Shown here one piece after another: positions 16,812 to 26,250 of a stretch of 64,000 nt of DNA (within the stretch, counting starts at the first letter, position 1; every line of letters begins with the position of its first letter). The notes under the pieces are model-generated. The model was not told the DNA's origin and ran no database searches. It worked only from the letters and a program-made list of their open reading frames with translations. The DNA comes from Agrobacterium arsenijevicii (GTDB lineage: Bacteria > Pseudomonadota > Alphaproteobacteria > Rhizobiales > Rhizobiaceae), in contig JWIT01000003.1 of NCBI GenBank assembly GCA_000949895.1, positions 372,001 through 436,000 on the forward strand, read 5' to 3'. The position numbers and the translations under genes are program-made.

Positions 16812-17288
16812 CTATCTCAGCCTGCAGATCATGTCCCAGCGATCAAGGCCCGGAGCGTATGCATCCGGCGTGACCTTGGTCGAAGTGAAGCCGAGTTTTT
16901 CGTAAAACCCTCTCGTGTGCTGACTGGTGTTCAGCGTAATGGTCTCGATTTCGGGAATGCCTCTTGCCTGATTGAGCCGGACTTCTGCGAGTGATCGACC
17001 AAGACCCTTGCCGTGGTAGTCGGCCGCAATCATTCCCCATGAGAAAAATGCCGTCTTTTTCTCCGCCATCACCTGCAGCCCTCCGCAGCCGACTATGGCA
17101 TCGCGATCCTGCAGGACGAGATAGAAATGCTCCAGGACAGGAGATGCAAGAAACTCAGCATATTGCGATCGCTCATCAACGGCGAAAAAATGAGGGACAT
17201 TGGAGTCGAACACAGCCAAACAGGCCGGCCCGTCTTTGATGGCATAAGGTCGAGATGTAATCGATAACACCGAGATAGCCCAAGTCAT
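16812..17288 (-). CDS. GNAT family N-acetyltransferase
   Basis: 158 residues with the acetyl-CoA loop GKGLGRSLAEVRLNQA (motif A), the preceding strand AFFSWGMIAADYHG and the C-terminal ITLNTSQHTRGFYEKLGF (motif B). These are the GNAT hallmarks. The acceptor substrate is unknown. The ATG ending at 17288 was preferred over one 11 codons upstream, because the conserved fold begins at ISVLSITSRPYAI. It is convergent with the secreted TIM-barrel-like gene. Confidence 0.86.
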   Translation of the reverse strand: MTWAISVLSITSRPYAIKDGPACLAVFDSNVPHFFAVDERSQYAEFLASPVLEHFYLVLQDRDAIVGCGGLQVMAEKKTAFFSWGMIAADYHGKGLGRSLAEVRLNQARGIPEIETITLNTSQHTRGFYEKLGFTSTKVTPDAYAPGLDRWDMICRLR

Positions 17289-17650
17289 GTGTTGTTGAAT
17301 CGTCGACCACGACATGATCATAAGCCGTGGGGAGAAGTCCAGTCACACACCGGTCAACCGGCTCTCCGGTTGCATGGGAAGGGAGGGGATAGCAGCCACC
17401 CTAACAACCGTGGAGAGCGGGACGCCTCATCATTCGAGATCGCAATCACCGGCATCTAGCTCCTAACCTATAAGCGATGGCGGCTTTGCGCCAACGCCGG
17501 ACATTGCGGCCGGCGCAAAACTCCCTATTCTGCAATATCGCAAAAGTCCGGAAAACAGTTCGCACTTTAATTCGGAATTTCGCGACTGACCAATGGCCAG
17601 ACTAGGTACACCAAGCGGCAGCCCATTAGGTGCCATACCGGAGATAAAGC
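17289..17650. other. Intergenic region with a GC-rich hairpin
   Basis: No gene is seen here. TTTGCGCC (about 17495) and GGCGCAAA (about 17513) can pair as the arms of a hairpin, with CGCCGG/CCGGCG as an alternative inner pairing. It may be a regulatory or terminator structure ahead of the VOC gene. The rest carries no recognisable signal. Confidence 0.35.
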
Positions 17651-18025
17651 ATGTTCACCCACGTCATGATCGGGAGCAACGACTTGGAGCGGGCCAGAGC
17701 CTTCTACGACGCCACGTTCGCTGCGCTGGGAGGCAAACCGGGCGAGATGGATGCAAGGGGCAGGCTGATCTATGCCCACGAGGGCGGTCGGCTGATGATC
17801 ACCAAACCGATCGACGGCAAGCCGGCGACGGCAGCTAACGGTGGGACTATCGGTATTGCCGCCGCAAGCCAAGACCGTGTTCTCGCTTGGCATGAGGCCG
17901 GTACAAAGCATGGTGGCACGGCGATCGAGAGTCCACCCGCAGAGCGTCCAAACGGGTCTTTCGTCGCCTATCTTCGCGATCCGGACGGAAATAAGCTCAC
18001 CGCCCGGTCTCAGCCGACGAAGTGA
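17651..18025 (+). CDS. VOC (glyoxalase/bleomycin-resistance/dioxygenase) family protein
   Basis: 124 residues with a single pair of VOC modules: MFTHVMIGSNDLERARAFYDATFAALG at the N-terminus and SFVAYLRDPDGNKLTARSQ at the C-terminus. Probable metal ligands are the first-strand His and a C-terminal residue, but the usual terminal Glu is not obvious. No substrate can be named. It stands alone, convergent with the COG4705 gene. Confidence 0.85.
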   Translation: MFTHVMIGSNDLERARAFYDATFAALGGKPGEMDARGRLIYAHEGGRLMITKPIDGKPATAANGGTIGIAAASQDRVLAWHEAGTKHGGTAIESPPAERPNGSFVAYLRDPDGNKLTARSQPTK

Positions 18026-18159
18026 GATCGGCGTCAGCGGCACATAGTGGACAGCGTGGTCGATGCTAAGAGGCGAGTTAGGCGTGCCGTTCGGCCGACT
18101 TCTCTCATGGCTGTCGCGAGTGCGTTCTGTATCGGCGATAATGAAACACCGGGGGGGCT

Positions 18160-18999
18160 TTAGAGTTCTTCTTCGACAACAGTAAACCTCTCGCCTCGGC
18201 TGGCCTTTGCCAATTTGCCATCCTCGTCGATTTCAGCCAGTTCCTCGCCTTCGTGTCGCACACTCATGAAGGCGACGATCGCGACGATCGCTGCGAGAAA
18301 GATCGCACTCGTTATGATCGTGCCGAGGCCGAGGCCGCCATATTGCGCAGGTTGAGACATCAGGTCACCAAACGATGCACCCAGTGGTCTGGTCAGAATG
18401 TAAACGAGCCAGAAGCCGAGTATAGGATCGAGGCCAAGAAAGAAGTAGCCGAGGCTGAGCGAGATAATGACCATGCCGAACAGGACGCCGGCCGCCAGAT
18501 AGCCCAACGCGAATTTTTCTGCGACCAGATCGCCGGCTGCCGTGCCGAGCGCGAAGGTGAACAGAATGGCGAGCCAATAGAAGGCCTCGCGCCGCCCGGT
18601 GAATATGGAGTGGATCGAAAGCGTCCGCTCCGTTTGGGACCACAGGAGGAAAGTCAGCGCCAACGCGATCGAGAAAGCAATCGTGGTATCCAGCAGCGGC
18701 ACATGGAAGTTGTCGACCAGATTGTCGGTAATTAACGTGCCAACGATACTGATCAGTACCACGGAAAGCCAGTAAGAGGCGGGAACATATTTCTTCTGCG
18801 CAAATTGCCAGATCAATGCGGCAACCAGAACGGCGGACATGATCAGCGATGTCGCCGTCAGGCCCAGGCCCATTTGCACATTGAGATAATCGGCAGCCGT
18901 TTCACCCATGGTGACGGCCATCAGTTTGATGAGCCAGAAATCGGTCGTGACGCTGGGAACGCGATTGTAAACAGCAGCTTTGGTGGTCGGTGCAGACAT
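18160..18999 (-). CDS. COG4705 multi-pass membrane protein
   Basis: A 279-residue membrane protein with about eight hydrophobic helices arranged as repeated units, each near an acidic residue: FWLIKLMAVTMGETAADYL, GTLITDNLVDN, ALGTAAGDLVAEKF and ILTRPLGASFGDLMSQP. This repeat pattern is typical of COG4705, a family without known function. The start at 18999 (MSAPTTKAAV) follows AAGGA. It is upstream of the small secreted gene on the same strand, and family members are often seen near two-component genes, as here. Confidence 0.83.
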   Translation of the reverse strand: MSAPTTKAAVYNRVPSVTTDFWLIKLMAVTMGETAADYLNVQMGLGLTATSLIMSAVLVAALIWQFAQKKYVPASYWLSVVLISIVGTLITDNLVDNFHVPLLDTTIAFSIALALTFLLWSQTERTLSIHSIFTGRREAFYWLAILFTFALGTAAGDLVAEKFALGYLAAGVLFGMVIISLSLGYFFLGLDPILGFWLVYILTRPLGASFGDLMSQPAQYGGLGLGTIITSAIFLAAIVAIVAFMSVRHEGEELAEIDEDGKLAKASRGERFTVVEEEL

Positions 19000-19073
19000 G
19001 GCGAGTATCCTTGCATGGGCGTCGAAAGTCTCGGAGGGCAGTTCGGGCGAGGGTGACACTGTTCGCCGCCCGC

Positions 19074-19463
19074 CTATTGAGCAGGCTGAGCCGGATTGCC
19101 GAGAACCGTCATAAGAGCGGCTAGCGCTTTGCTGACTTTGTCAGCCGATGGAGAGGATTGACGCAGCGCTTTCAGCGCGGTGTCGGAGGCAGCGTCAATA
19201 TTGCTCCAGTCGTGCTGGTTCAGTGGCCGGATTGCGGTCTCGGCCTGGTCCCATGCCGTTTCATAGTCGGTGATGCGCTTTGCGGCGCCGGCAAGGTCAC
19301 CCTTGGACGCGAGGGTCTGGACATCGGCTATGATTGTCCTGAACGATGACAGATCGCCGAGGCCAACCGTTTCGGCCGGTGCGGTACTGGTGTAAAGTTC
19401 AAAACTCGTGAATGCCGCCACAGGAGCGGCAATGAGCGCGATGGCAAGCAGAATCTGTCTCAT
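19074..19463 (-). CDS. Small secreted protein of unknown function
   Basis: 129 residues with a signal peptide (MRQILLAIALIAAPVAAF). The mature part is helical, with ADVQTLASKGDLAGAAKRITDYETAWDQAE and a C-terminal helix rich in Ala and Ser. No known catalytic motif is present. Similar proteins occur next to COG4705 and histidine kinase genes, so a periplasmic accessory role in that system is possible. It ends 74 bases before the COG4705 start on the same strand, so the two are probably cotranscribed. Confidence 0.7.
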   Translation of the reverse strand: MRQILLAIALIAAPVAAFTSFELYTSTAPAETVGLGDLSSFRTIIADVQTLASKGDLAGAAKRITDYETAWDQAETAIRPLNQHDWSNIDAASDTALKALRQSSPSADKVSKALAALMTVLGNPAQPAQ

Positions 19464-19995
19464 CAGCGGATTTCCCTGGAATTCTGGCGAGACGAGGAAG
19501 GCATCACTTCCACTCGCCGGTTGTATGGCACGCCTGCGGTAGCGCGATACGCTCGCTGCTTTGCCAGTGGCGTACGGCTGGCCTGCTTTGACTACACGGG
19601 TTCAATTAGCTGAGAATTAGAGCGGACGTTGGCGTGGCGCCGCGCGTCAGCCGGCTGCAAATTCCGCGTGAATGCGGCGGCCAGTAATGGTACCGGCCGC
19701 CGCCTTTTTCATTTCTGCGGGACCAGATGGGAGACAATCGCCTTGCCACCCTTTTCCGCGTAGGCCAGATGGACCTTCTCGCCGACACGCAGTCGGGTGC
19801 GGCAGGTGACATCAGGCACAGCACGGCCAATGCGGCACATATGCGATAGCGGGCGGTCATGAGCAACGCTCCTCTGCGAACTCGAGAAAGCCATGTGACG
19901 CCAGCAGAATTAGGAGGGTCTTAGGTGATCAGGCTTATTGCGGTCGGGCTGCACCAAAATCTGTGCAGCCGCGCGCGTTTAGGTTATTCTGAAAC
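19464..19995. other. Intergenic region holding only a broken small gene
   Basis: This 530-base stretch separates the small secreted gene (minus) and the response regulator gene (plus). Apart from the suspected frameshifted gene at 19709-19860 I see no coding sequence. The promoter of the two-component operon should lie in 19890-19990. Confidence 0.45.
19709..19860 (-). pseudogene. Possible frameshifted small secreted protein
   Basis: An ATG ending at 19860 opens a convincing signal peptide (MTARYRICAALAVLCLMSPAA), but its frame then runs into low-quality sequence. In another frame, starting at the same place, CRTRLRVGEKVHLAYAEKGG continues as a normal beta-rich C-terminus ending HLVPQK at 19709. 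Together they look like one short exported protein joined by a frameshift, perhaps with an internal loss. A sequencing error is also possible. Function unknown. Confidence 0.35.
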
Positions 19996-20652
19996 ATGCG
20001 TATTCTTGTAATCGAAGATGATGTCATGCTCGGTCGAGCCCTCGTGCAAGCCCTCGATGATGCCGGCATGTCGGCGGACTGGGTGCGAGACGGACAACTC
20101 GGGGATGAGGCCGTTGCCGTTGGCGGCCATGGTCTTGTGTTGCTCGACCTCGGCTTGCCCGGCCGGTCGGGCCTGGAGATTTTGCGCTCGTTGCGGACGG
20201 CCGGTGACAAGAGGCCGATCCTGGTGATTACCGCTCGTGACGAACTCGATGATCGGGTCGAGGGGCTTGACCTTGGGGCCGACGACTACCTTGTGAAGCC
20301 GTTCGAGGTCAAAGAACTACTCGCACGCATGCGAGCGGTGTTGCGCCGAAATGGCGGCCAGGCGGTTTCTATCCTTTACACCAGCGAGATCGAACTCGAT
20401 CTATCCAGCCATGAGGTAAAATATCGTGGGTGCGGCGAAGTGCTGCCAGCGCGCGAATTTGCACTGCTTCAGGCATTGCTGGAGCGTCCAGGAACCATTC
20501 TGTCCCGCGCACAGCTTGAGGAAAAGCTCTATGGCTGGGGCGAGGAGGTGGAGAGCAACGCCATCGACGTGCTTATCCATTATGTAAGACGCAAGTTCGA
20601 CAAGGATATCATACGCAATGTCCGAGGGGCCGGCTGGATGGTTCCCAAGTGA
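19996..20652 (+). CDS. OmpR/PhoB-family response regulator
   Basis: A 218-residue regulator with an N-terminal receiver domain: acidic pocket EDD at residues 7-9, phospho-acceptor Asp near 51 in LVLLDLGLPGRSG, Thr in ITARD, and Lys in LVKPFE. The C-terminal winged helix contains LPAREFALLQALLERPGTILSR and NAIDVLIHYVRRKF with GAGWMVPK. It resembles the QseB/PmrA/TctD branch. It is translationally coupled to the downstream kinase through a 4-base GTGA overlap. Confidence 0.95.
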   Translation: MRILVIEDDVMLGRALVQALDDAGMSADWVRDGQLGDEAVAVGGHGLVLLDLGLPGRSGLEILRSLRTAGDKRPILVITARDELDDRVEGLDLGADDYLVKPFEVKELLARMRAVLRRNGGQAVSILYTSEIELDLSSHEVKYRGCGEVLPAREFALLQALLERPGTILSRAQLEEKLYGWGEEVESNAIDVLIHYVRRKFDKDIIRNVRGAGWMVPK

Positions 20653-21992
20653 TAAACACCATATCGATCCGACGCACAGCTTTCTTATGGCTCGCGGGCT
20701 TGATGGCGATCATCGGTGTCTGCGCGGCGACTACATCATACCTCCTCGTTCAGAACGAAGCATCCGACTTCCTCGATAATCAACTGCGGCAGATCGCACT
20801 CTATGTCGGAGATGCGCGTTTATCGCCAGCAACAGGCCCGGATAGCGTTGCGCTGCACGATCCCGAGGACGACTTCGTCATCCAGGTCTGGGATGCTGCC
20901 GGCAAGCCCTCGCGACTATCGCATCCTGCCGTTGATATTCCCCGGCAACAGGCGACCGGGTTTGCCGATATTTCGACCGGCAGCGACAATTGGCGCGTCT
21001 ACACGCTGGCCGCGCCGGATCGAACGGTTCAGGTTTCCCAGGATACAAGCGTTCGGCAGGAGCTGGCGACCAATGCAGCGCTTCAGGCGGCGCTTCCGAT
21101 CGCGGTTCTGATTCCATTGTCACTGCTGACACTGAGCTGGATCATCGACCGGATCATGGCGCGGCTCAATCGCCTGGCCGTCGCGGTCGCCTCCCGAGAC
21201 ACGACGGTGGACAGCCCTGTTCCGACCGACGACGTGCCCGCTGAAGTCATCCCCTTTGTCAGCTCGATCAATCTGTTGCTCGCCCGGCTCCGCGCATTGC
21301 TGGAGAGACAGCGGCGGTTCATCTCGGATGCGGCCCATGAATTGCGCACGCCGCTCTCGGCGCTGCAAATTCAAATCGACAACCTTCGGCATGACGACCG
21401 GGACGGCCGATTTTCACAGCGTTTGACGGAGCTCGAAGCAGGAATCGGGAGGGCCACCAGCCTGGTGAGCAAGCTCTTGCGCCTCGCGCGCTACGACGCC
21501 CACGAGACCGCACCTGCGCCGCAGCCGATCGATCTCGTCCAGCTTGCGCTGAATACAGTCGCACGCTTGACCCCGCTTGCCGGGAGCCGGTCGATCGACC
21601 TCGGCATTACCCGCCAGGATCCGGCCGTCACGATCGGCGCGCTCGCCGATTTCGAGATCATTCTTGAAAATCTCGTCGAGAACGCAGTGCGCTATACTCC
21701 GCCAGGCGGAACCGTCGATGTCGCGGTGGAAGTTGCCGGGCAGGAGGCACGAATTGAGGTTCGCGACACCGGCCCCGGCATCGCGCAAGAAGAGATGCCC
21801 CGCGTCTTCGAGCGGTTCTTCCGCGCAAGACCCCAGGATAGTGAGGGAAGCGGCCTGGGGTTGGCGATTGCGAAGGCGGCGGCCGAAAGACAAGGAGCGC
21901 GGCTAAAACTTGCCATGCGCAGGGACGGGGCAGGCCTCGTAGCATGCCTCATTGTACAAATGACCGTTGGAACAGCTGTCAAATCTGATTAA
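20649..21992 (+). CDS. Two-component sensor histidine kinase
   Basis: 447 residues. Two membrane helices (about 10-30 and 140-160) flank a periplasmic sensor of roughly 110 residues, followed by a HAMP-like linker. The H-box is FISDAAHELRTPLSALQIQ, and the ATP-binding domain has N-box ENLVENAVRYTPPGG, G1 VRDTGPGI and G2 GSGLGLAIAKA. It has the QseC/TctE-type arrangement. The GTG start overlaps the regulator stop. The signal is unknown; divergent COG4705 and secreted-protein genes may be part of the same response. Confidence 0.94.
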   Translation: MINTISIRRTAFLWLAGLMAIIGVCAATTSYLLVQNEASDFLDNQLRQIALYVGDARLSPATGPDSVALHDPEDDFVIQVWDAAGKPSRLSHPAVDIPRQQATGFADISTGSDNWRVYTLAAPDRTVQVSQDTSVRQELATNAALQAALPIAVLIPLSLLTLSWIIDRIMARLNRLAVAVASRDTTVDSPVPTDDVPAEVIPFVSSINLLLARLRALLERQRRFISDAAHELRTPLSALQIQIDNLRHDDRDGRFSQRLTELEAGIGRATSLVSKLLRLARYDAHETAPAPQPIDLVQLALNTVARLTPLAGSRSIDLGITRQDPAVTIGALADFEIILENLVENAVRYTPPGGTVDVAVEVAGQEARIEVRDTGPGIAQEEMPRVFERFFRARPQDSEGSGLGLAIAKAAAERQGARLKLAMRRDGAGLVACLIVQMTVGTAVKSD

Positions 21993-22372
21993 AGACGCAA
22001 CGTCTCTGGCCCGATAGAAATGCGACACTCGCTCATCGGATCGGCCCTGACAGAACCGGATTGCCCGTTTGCAAGGGGAGGGCGGATGACAGAATCCCTC
22101 CTTCGGCTTAAGCTTCCTCAGTCATCTGTCTGCATATCCCAGTTAACACTTCATTCAGTGGTTTTGTGAAATCTAAAATACGCAGGTTCCAAAGTTTCAT
22201 CGGCGGGGCTGGTAGAACAAGTGGATCCAACGCGCCCTGCCTTATGGCGGCCCAGAACGGATATCCGCTTGTCGCTCTATGAGGAGGGGCACAGCTACCC
22301 GCGATGTTCCATTGTATGTTTCGCTGGCTTCCTGCGCGGACAGCTGGAGGAGCGCTTGCCCTGAGGCTATTC
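21993..22372. other. Intergenic region, nothing recognised
   Basis: About 380 bases between the kinase stop and the chemoreceptor start. I see no gene and no strong inverted repeat. It presumably holds the chemoreceptor promoter. Confidence 0.4.
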
Positions 22373-24316
22373 ATGTCTTTCCTGAAGAATACCAAAATCA
22401 AAACCAAGGTCGTATTTGTCATATCACTGATGAGTTTGATGTCCCTTTCCGGGATCAGCTACGTCAGCTTGCAGTATAAAAATACCGATAATGTTTACAG
22501 CGACTTCATCGCCAATGAGGCGCTTGCTGCGGTGCTGAACGCCCGGACCAGCGGAAATCTCAATGCACTCGGCATGCAGATGCTTCGCGCCAGCCTCAAT
22601 GAACCGACGAGCAGCGATTTCGAGGCCGCCGTCAAAACCTTCAAGGCCGACCGGAAGCAACTCGAAGAACGGCAAAATAAAATCATGGAGCTGGTTCCGG
22701 CCCGGACGGATGCCGCTCGCGATATCCTCAAGGGCGTGGCCGAGGTCGAGGACATCGGCAATCAGGTCATTTCTCTCATGCAGGCGGGAAAAAGCGCCGA
22801 AGCACAGCAGATGGCGCTTAACGTCCTTCGGAAAATAACCGAAGTCTCCCCGAAAATCAGTGCGGGCAACGAGCAGCTCATCCAGGTCATGAATGACGGA
22901 AGAGAGCGCCTAACGGCCAGCACCAACACGACAATCTGGACGGCTCTGGTCAGCATAGCATTTGTTTCTCTGGCATTGATCGCACTCGGCCTGTTTATCT
23001 CCTCCCGTGGCATCACGACCCCGATTGCGCGGCTTCGCGAGCGTATGGGATCGCTGGCGGCCGGTGATACGGCCAGCGAAATCGCCGGAATGGATCGCAG
23101 AGATGAGGTTGGCCAGATGGCAGCTGCGGTTCAGGCATTTCGCGAGAGCGCAATTGAGCGCCTCCGGCTTGAGAATGAAACGCAGGCCAATCGGTCAACT
23201 TCGGAGAAGGACCGGATCGAGCGCGAGAAACAGAAGGCGAAGGAAGCTGCCGACGTGCAATTCGCCGTCGACAACCTTGCCGCGGCCCTTTCGAAGATCG
23301 CTCAGGGTGACGTTACATACCGGATCGTTCAACCGTTCGTATCCAGCCTTGACGGCATTCGCGGCGACTTCAACAGGGCTGCGGAACAGCTGCAATCGAC
23401 CCTGAACCAGGTGGCGCAGAACGCGCGCGGCATCGACTCCGGCGCCAACGAAATCAGGGCTGCGGCAGACGATCTGGCGAGACGCACGGAGCAGCAGGCG
23501 GCAGGCGTTGAAGAGACTGCGGCAGCGCTGGAAGAAATCACCACGACGGTGAAAGATTCCACGAAACGGGCGCAGGAAGCGGGTCATCTCGTTGGCCGTG
23601 CAAAAGTTGGCGCGGAAAAGTCCGGAGAAGTGGTGCAGAAGGCTGTCGCCGCGATGGAGCAGATCGCGACATCCGCCAATGAGATCTCCAACATTATCGG
23701 CGTGATCGACGAGATCGCCTTCCAGACCAACCTCCTGGCATTGAATGCCGGCGTGGAAGCTGCCCGTGCCGGTGAAGCGGGCAAGGGCTTTGCCGTTGTC
23801 GCTCAAGAGGTTCGCGAACTGGCGCAACGTTCCGCCGGCGCCGCCAAGGAGATCAAGAACCTGATCACGACATCGAACGGTCAGGTTCAGCAGGGCGTGC
23901 AGCTGGTTGGCGAAACCGGCAGGGCGCTGGAGCTGATCGTCACGGAAGTGCAGGAAATCAACCGGCACGTCGCGGCGATCGCGGAATCGGCGCAGGAACA
24001 ATCCTCCGGTCTTCAGCAGATCAATACCGCTGTGAACCAGATGGATCAGGACACGCAGAAAAACGCCGCCATGGTGGAGGAAAGCACGGCCGCGAGCCAC
24101 GGGCTGGCCCGCGAGGCGTCTTCGCTCAACCGGCTTCTCGCCCAGTTCAAACTGTCGGAAGGCGGTTATAGCGTCGCCTCCGCGTCGGTTCGTACGGCAT
24201 CTCCCGCCGACAGGCCTGCAGTTTCTCCCGCTCGTGCCCTCGGTGGAAAGATCAAGGCCGCGTTCTCGGGCAATGCTGCACTGAATACCTCCCCGGACAA
24301 TTGGGAAGAGTTTTGA
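22373..24316 (+). CDS. Methyl-accepting chemotaxis protein
   Basis: A 647-residue receptor. TM1 lies at about 13-33 and TM2 at about 187-210, bounding a periplasmic four-helix-bundle-like sensor. HAMP follows (PIARLRERMGSLAAGDTASEI), then a long coiled-coil with the signalling hairpin tip EIAFQTNLLALNAGVEAARAGE. The protein ends in NWEEF, a pentapeptide of the type that binds the CheR methyltransferase. The start at 22373 (MSFLKNTKIKTK) places a basic lead before TM1; the longer frame from 22304 has no support. Ligand unknown. Confidence 0.95.
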   Translation: MSFLKNTKIKTKVVFVISLMSLMSLSGISYVSLQYKNTDNVYSDFIANEALAAVLNARTSGNLNALGMQMLRASLNEPTSSDFEAAVKTFKADRKQLEERQNKIMELVPARTDAARDILKGVAEVEDIGNQVISLMQAGKSAEAQQMALNVLRKITEVSPKISAGNEQLIQVMNDGRERLTASTNTTIWTALVSIAFVSLALIALGLFISSRGITTPIARLRERMGSLAAGDTASEIAGMDRRDEVGQMAAAVQAFRESAIERLRLENETQANRSTSEKDRIEREKQKAKEAADVQFAVDNLAAALSKIAQGDVTYRIVQPFVSSLDGIRGDFNRAAEQLQSTLNQVAQNARGIDSGANEIRAAADDLARRTEQQAAGVEETAAALEEITTTVKDSTKRAQEAGHLVGRAKVGAEKSGEVVQKAVAAMEQIATSANEISNIIGVIDEIAFQTNLLALNAGVEAARAGEAGKGFAVVAQEVRELAQRSAGAAKEIKNLITTSNGQVQQGVQLVGETGRALELIVTEVQEINRHVAAIAESAQEQSSGLQQINTAVNQMDQDTQKNAAMVEESTAASHGLAREASSLNRLLAQFKLSEGGYSVASASVRTASPADRPAVSPARALGGKIKAAFSGNAALNTSPDNWEEF

Positions 24317-24723
24317 TAATCGCGGATCTTTCACGTCTGATGTCGAGTGCGGGACTGAAAGCATTGTTGTAAACGCTTGTACCGGCAATTGGACGCTGAT
24401 TGCCGGTACTTGCTGATGGGCGATGTACGAACGCATTTATTGCGGAGGACCTCAAGTTCGCTTCGCTTTCGGCATGGCGGCAGCCTGATCACGGCTGGTC
24501 TGCACCTAGTGTGGCATAGAGGTGGCAGGAGGGTTCATAATCTCTGATGTACAGCGTTTGCAATCCAGCCTGTGGCGTTAGGTATCGGATATCTGCACGG
24601 TAACGTGCTCATGGCAACACTTCGACGCTGAGGTCTGATCTTTGTTGGGATTTTGCGACAACAGGCCGCGAGCGATGACAGATAGCATGTGAAGATAAAA
24701 TCTACGCCTGGAATGGAGTGCAG
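24317..24723. other. Intergenic region with a terminator-like hairpin
   Basis: This is 407 bases between the chemoreceptor and the AraC gene. It holds the perfect hairpin at 24379-24409; otherwise no gene or clear signal was found. Confidence 0.4.
24379..24409 (+). terminator. Perfect hairpin after the chemoreceptor gene
   Basis: GTACCGGCAAT (24379-24389) and ATTGCCGGTAC (24399-24409) form an 11-bp perfect stem with a 9-base loop, 62 bases after the stop codon. The following TTGCTG is only weakly T-rich, so termination is likely but not certain. Confidence 0.5.
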
Positions 24724-25545
24724 ATGGAACATCAAAGCAATAGCAGCAGACAGGCAATTTCCACTGTTCCGGACGTTTCGATCCTCCCTATCACGCAAGC
24801 GACGGCGGCAACCTTCACCGATCTTTTTATCGGTCTTACATTTCTGTGCTTCATCCGCTCGGGCACGAAGAGAGTGATCTGTCCTGTTCAGGGTGAATTG
24901 ATCGCCGGTGAGGGGGATCTATTGATTTTTCCTTCCGGTTCGATGGTCACGCTGGAAAATCGCCCCTTACCGAATGCCGATTACCGGGCGGATGGCGTGT
25001 ATTTCGCAGATGACATGGTCGATGCGGTTTTCGCGCATCTGCCACGGTACAACACTTTACCGGGTATACAATTGCTGCGGGCGGCGTCTCATGGACCGTC
25101 TGAAATTCTCGATCTTATCAGGGAAACTCTCGATAGGGACGACCTGCCGCCGCCGATTAGACGACACCGGCTGCTGGAGCCGTTGATCTGGTTGCAACAC
25201 AACGGTGTTCAACTGCCGATCCGACAGGAAAACCAGCCATGGAGCAAATTGCGCAGCCTGATCGAAACCGATGTCAGCAAGCCATGGCGCATCGCGGAGG
25301 TCGCCCGACATTTCGCGATGAGCGAAGCGACCTTTCGGCGGCAGCTTGTCAAATCTGGCCTTGGCTTTGCACAGATCCTGCTGAACACGCGCCTTGAAAA
25401 GGGGTTGGCCCTGTTGCAGACGACACAGACACCCATTTCGCAGGTTGCGTTGGAATGCGGTTTCAAAACGCCCTCTCACTTTTCCGATGCCTTTCGTAAA
25501 AGGTTCGGAATTAAGCCTAAATTGATCAGGTCAGCGGAGAATTGA
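24724..25545 (+). CDS. AraC family transcriptional regulator
   Basis: 273 residues. The C-terminal 100 residues form the double helix-turn-helix of AraC proteins: RIAEVARHFAMSEATFRRQL and the second motif ISQVALECGFKTPSHFSDAF followed by RKRFG. The N-terminal part resembles a cupin-like sensor (GELIAGEGDLLIFPSGSM). The ATG at 24724 follows GGAG; a GTG two codons upstream is possible. It lies 99 bases upstream of the PEBP gene and may regulate it. Confidence 0.9.
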   Translation: MEHQSNSSRQAISTVPDVSILPITQATAATFTDLFIGLTFLCFIRSGTKRVICPVQGELIAGEGDLLIFPSGSMVTLENRPLPNADYRADGVYFADDMVDAVFAHLPRYNTLPGIQLLRAASHGPSEILDLIRETLDRDDLPPPIRRHRLLEPLIWLQHNGVQLPIRQENQPWSKLRSLIETDVSKPWRIAEVARHFAMSEATFRRQLVKSGLGFAQILLNTRLEKGLALLQTTQTPISQVALECGFKTPSHFSDAFRKRFGIKPKLIRSAEN

Positions 25546-25644
25546 CCGTTTTTCGATAGTATTTGAGCGACAGCTGGAAGCGGTTCTTCGAACGGAGGGC
25601 TATTCCGTCGAGCATGATCAATCGTCCAGAAAGGGTACTCAATC

Positions 25645-26193
25645 ATGCTGAAGACTGCATCTATTTCCGGTTTCCTGCTTGCCGTTGCCATGACAACAAC
25701 GGCAAGCGCGCAGGATTTCAGATTATCCAGCAGTTCGATCGCGGAAGGTGCGCAACTCTCCACGGCCTTCGTTTTTACCGGGTTTGGTTGCAATGGCGGC
25801 AATCAATCTCCGCAATTGTCCTGGTCTGGCGCACCGGAGAGTACGAAAAGTTTTGCAGTTACCGCTTATGACCCGGACGCGCCGACTGGTTCTGGATGGT
25901 GGCATTGGAACGTCGTCAATATACCGTCCTCGGTGACATCTCTGGACCTTAACGCAAGCGGCAGCCGGACAATGCCGAAGGGATCCGTCGAAATTGCCAA
26001 TGACTATGGATCGGTCGGGTTCGGTGGCGCATGCCCGCCTCCGGGTGAGGTTCACCGCTATGTGTTCACCGTGCATGCTCTGGCGACGGAGCGTCTGGAG
26101 TTGCCTGAAAACCCGAGCAATGCGCTGGCCGGATTTATGATCGGCGCGAACACGATCGGAAGCGCCCGCATTACGGCAGTCTATAACAGATAA
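25645..26193 (+). CDS. YbhB/YbcL (PEBP) family exported protein
   Basis: A 182-residue phosphatidylethanolamine-binding-protein-fold protein with a signal peptide (MLKTASISGFLLAVAMTTTASA). Family signatures are CNGGNQSPQLSWSGAP, VTAYDPDAPTGSGWWHWNVVNIP and the GGACPPPGEVHRYVFTVHAL ligand-pocket segment. The periplasmic role of bacterial PEBP proteins is not established. The gene follows the AraC regulator and ends at a bidirectional hairpin. Confidence 0.93.
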   Translation: MLKTASISGFLLAVAMTTTASAQDFRLSSSSIAEGAQLSTAFVFTGFGCNGGNQSPQLSWSGAPESTKSFAVTAYDPDAPTGSGWWHWNVVNIPSSVTSLDLNASGSRTMPKGSVEIANDYGSVGFGGACPPPGEVHRYVFTVHALATERLELPENPSNALAGFMIGANTIGSARITAVYNR

Positions 26194-26207
26194 TAAGCGC
26201 GCCCGAA

Positions 26208-26231
26208 GGCAGGCGGCCATATGCCGCCTGC
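26208..26231. terminator. Bidirectional terminator hairpin
   Basis: GGCAGGCGGC (26208-26217) pairs with GCCGCCTGC (26223-26231) across a 5-base loop, between the PEBP gene and the convergent enolase-superfamily gene. No long T tract follows. Confidence 0.55.
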
Positions 26232-26250
26232 GCCATTCCCCGCGTCATCA

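Noticed and set aside
23195-24436. A 413-codon frame opposite the chemoreceptor gene
   Set aside because: Arg/Gly/His-rich shadow of the chemoreceptor signalling domain, with no ribosome site.
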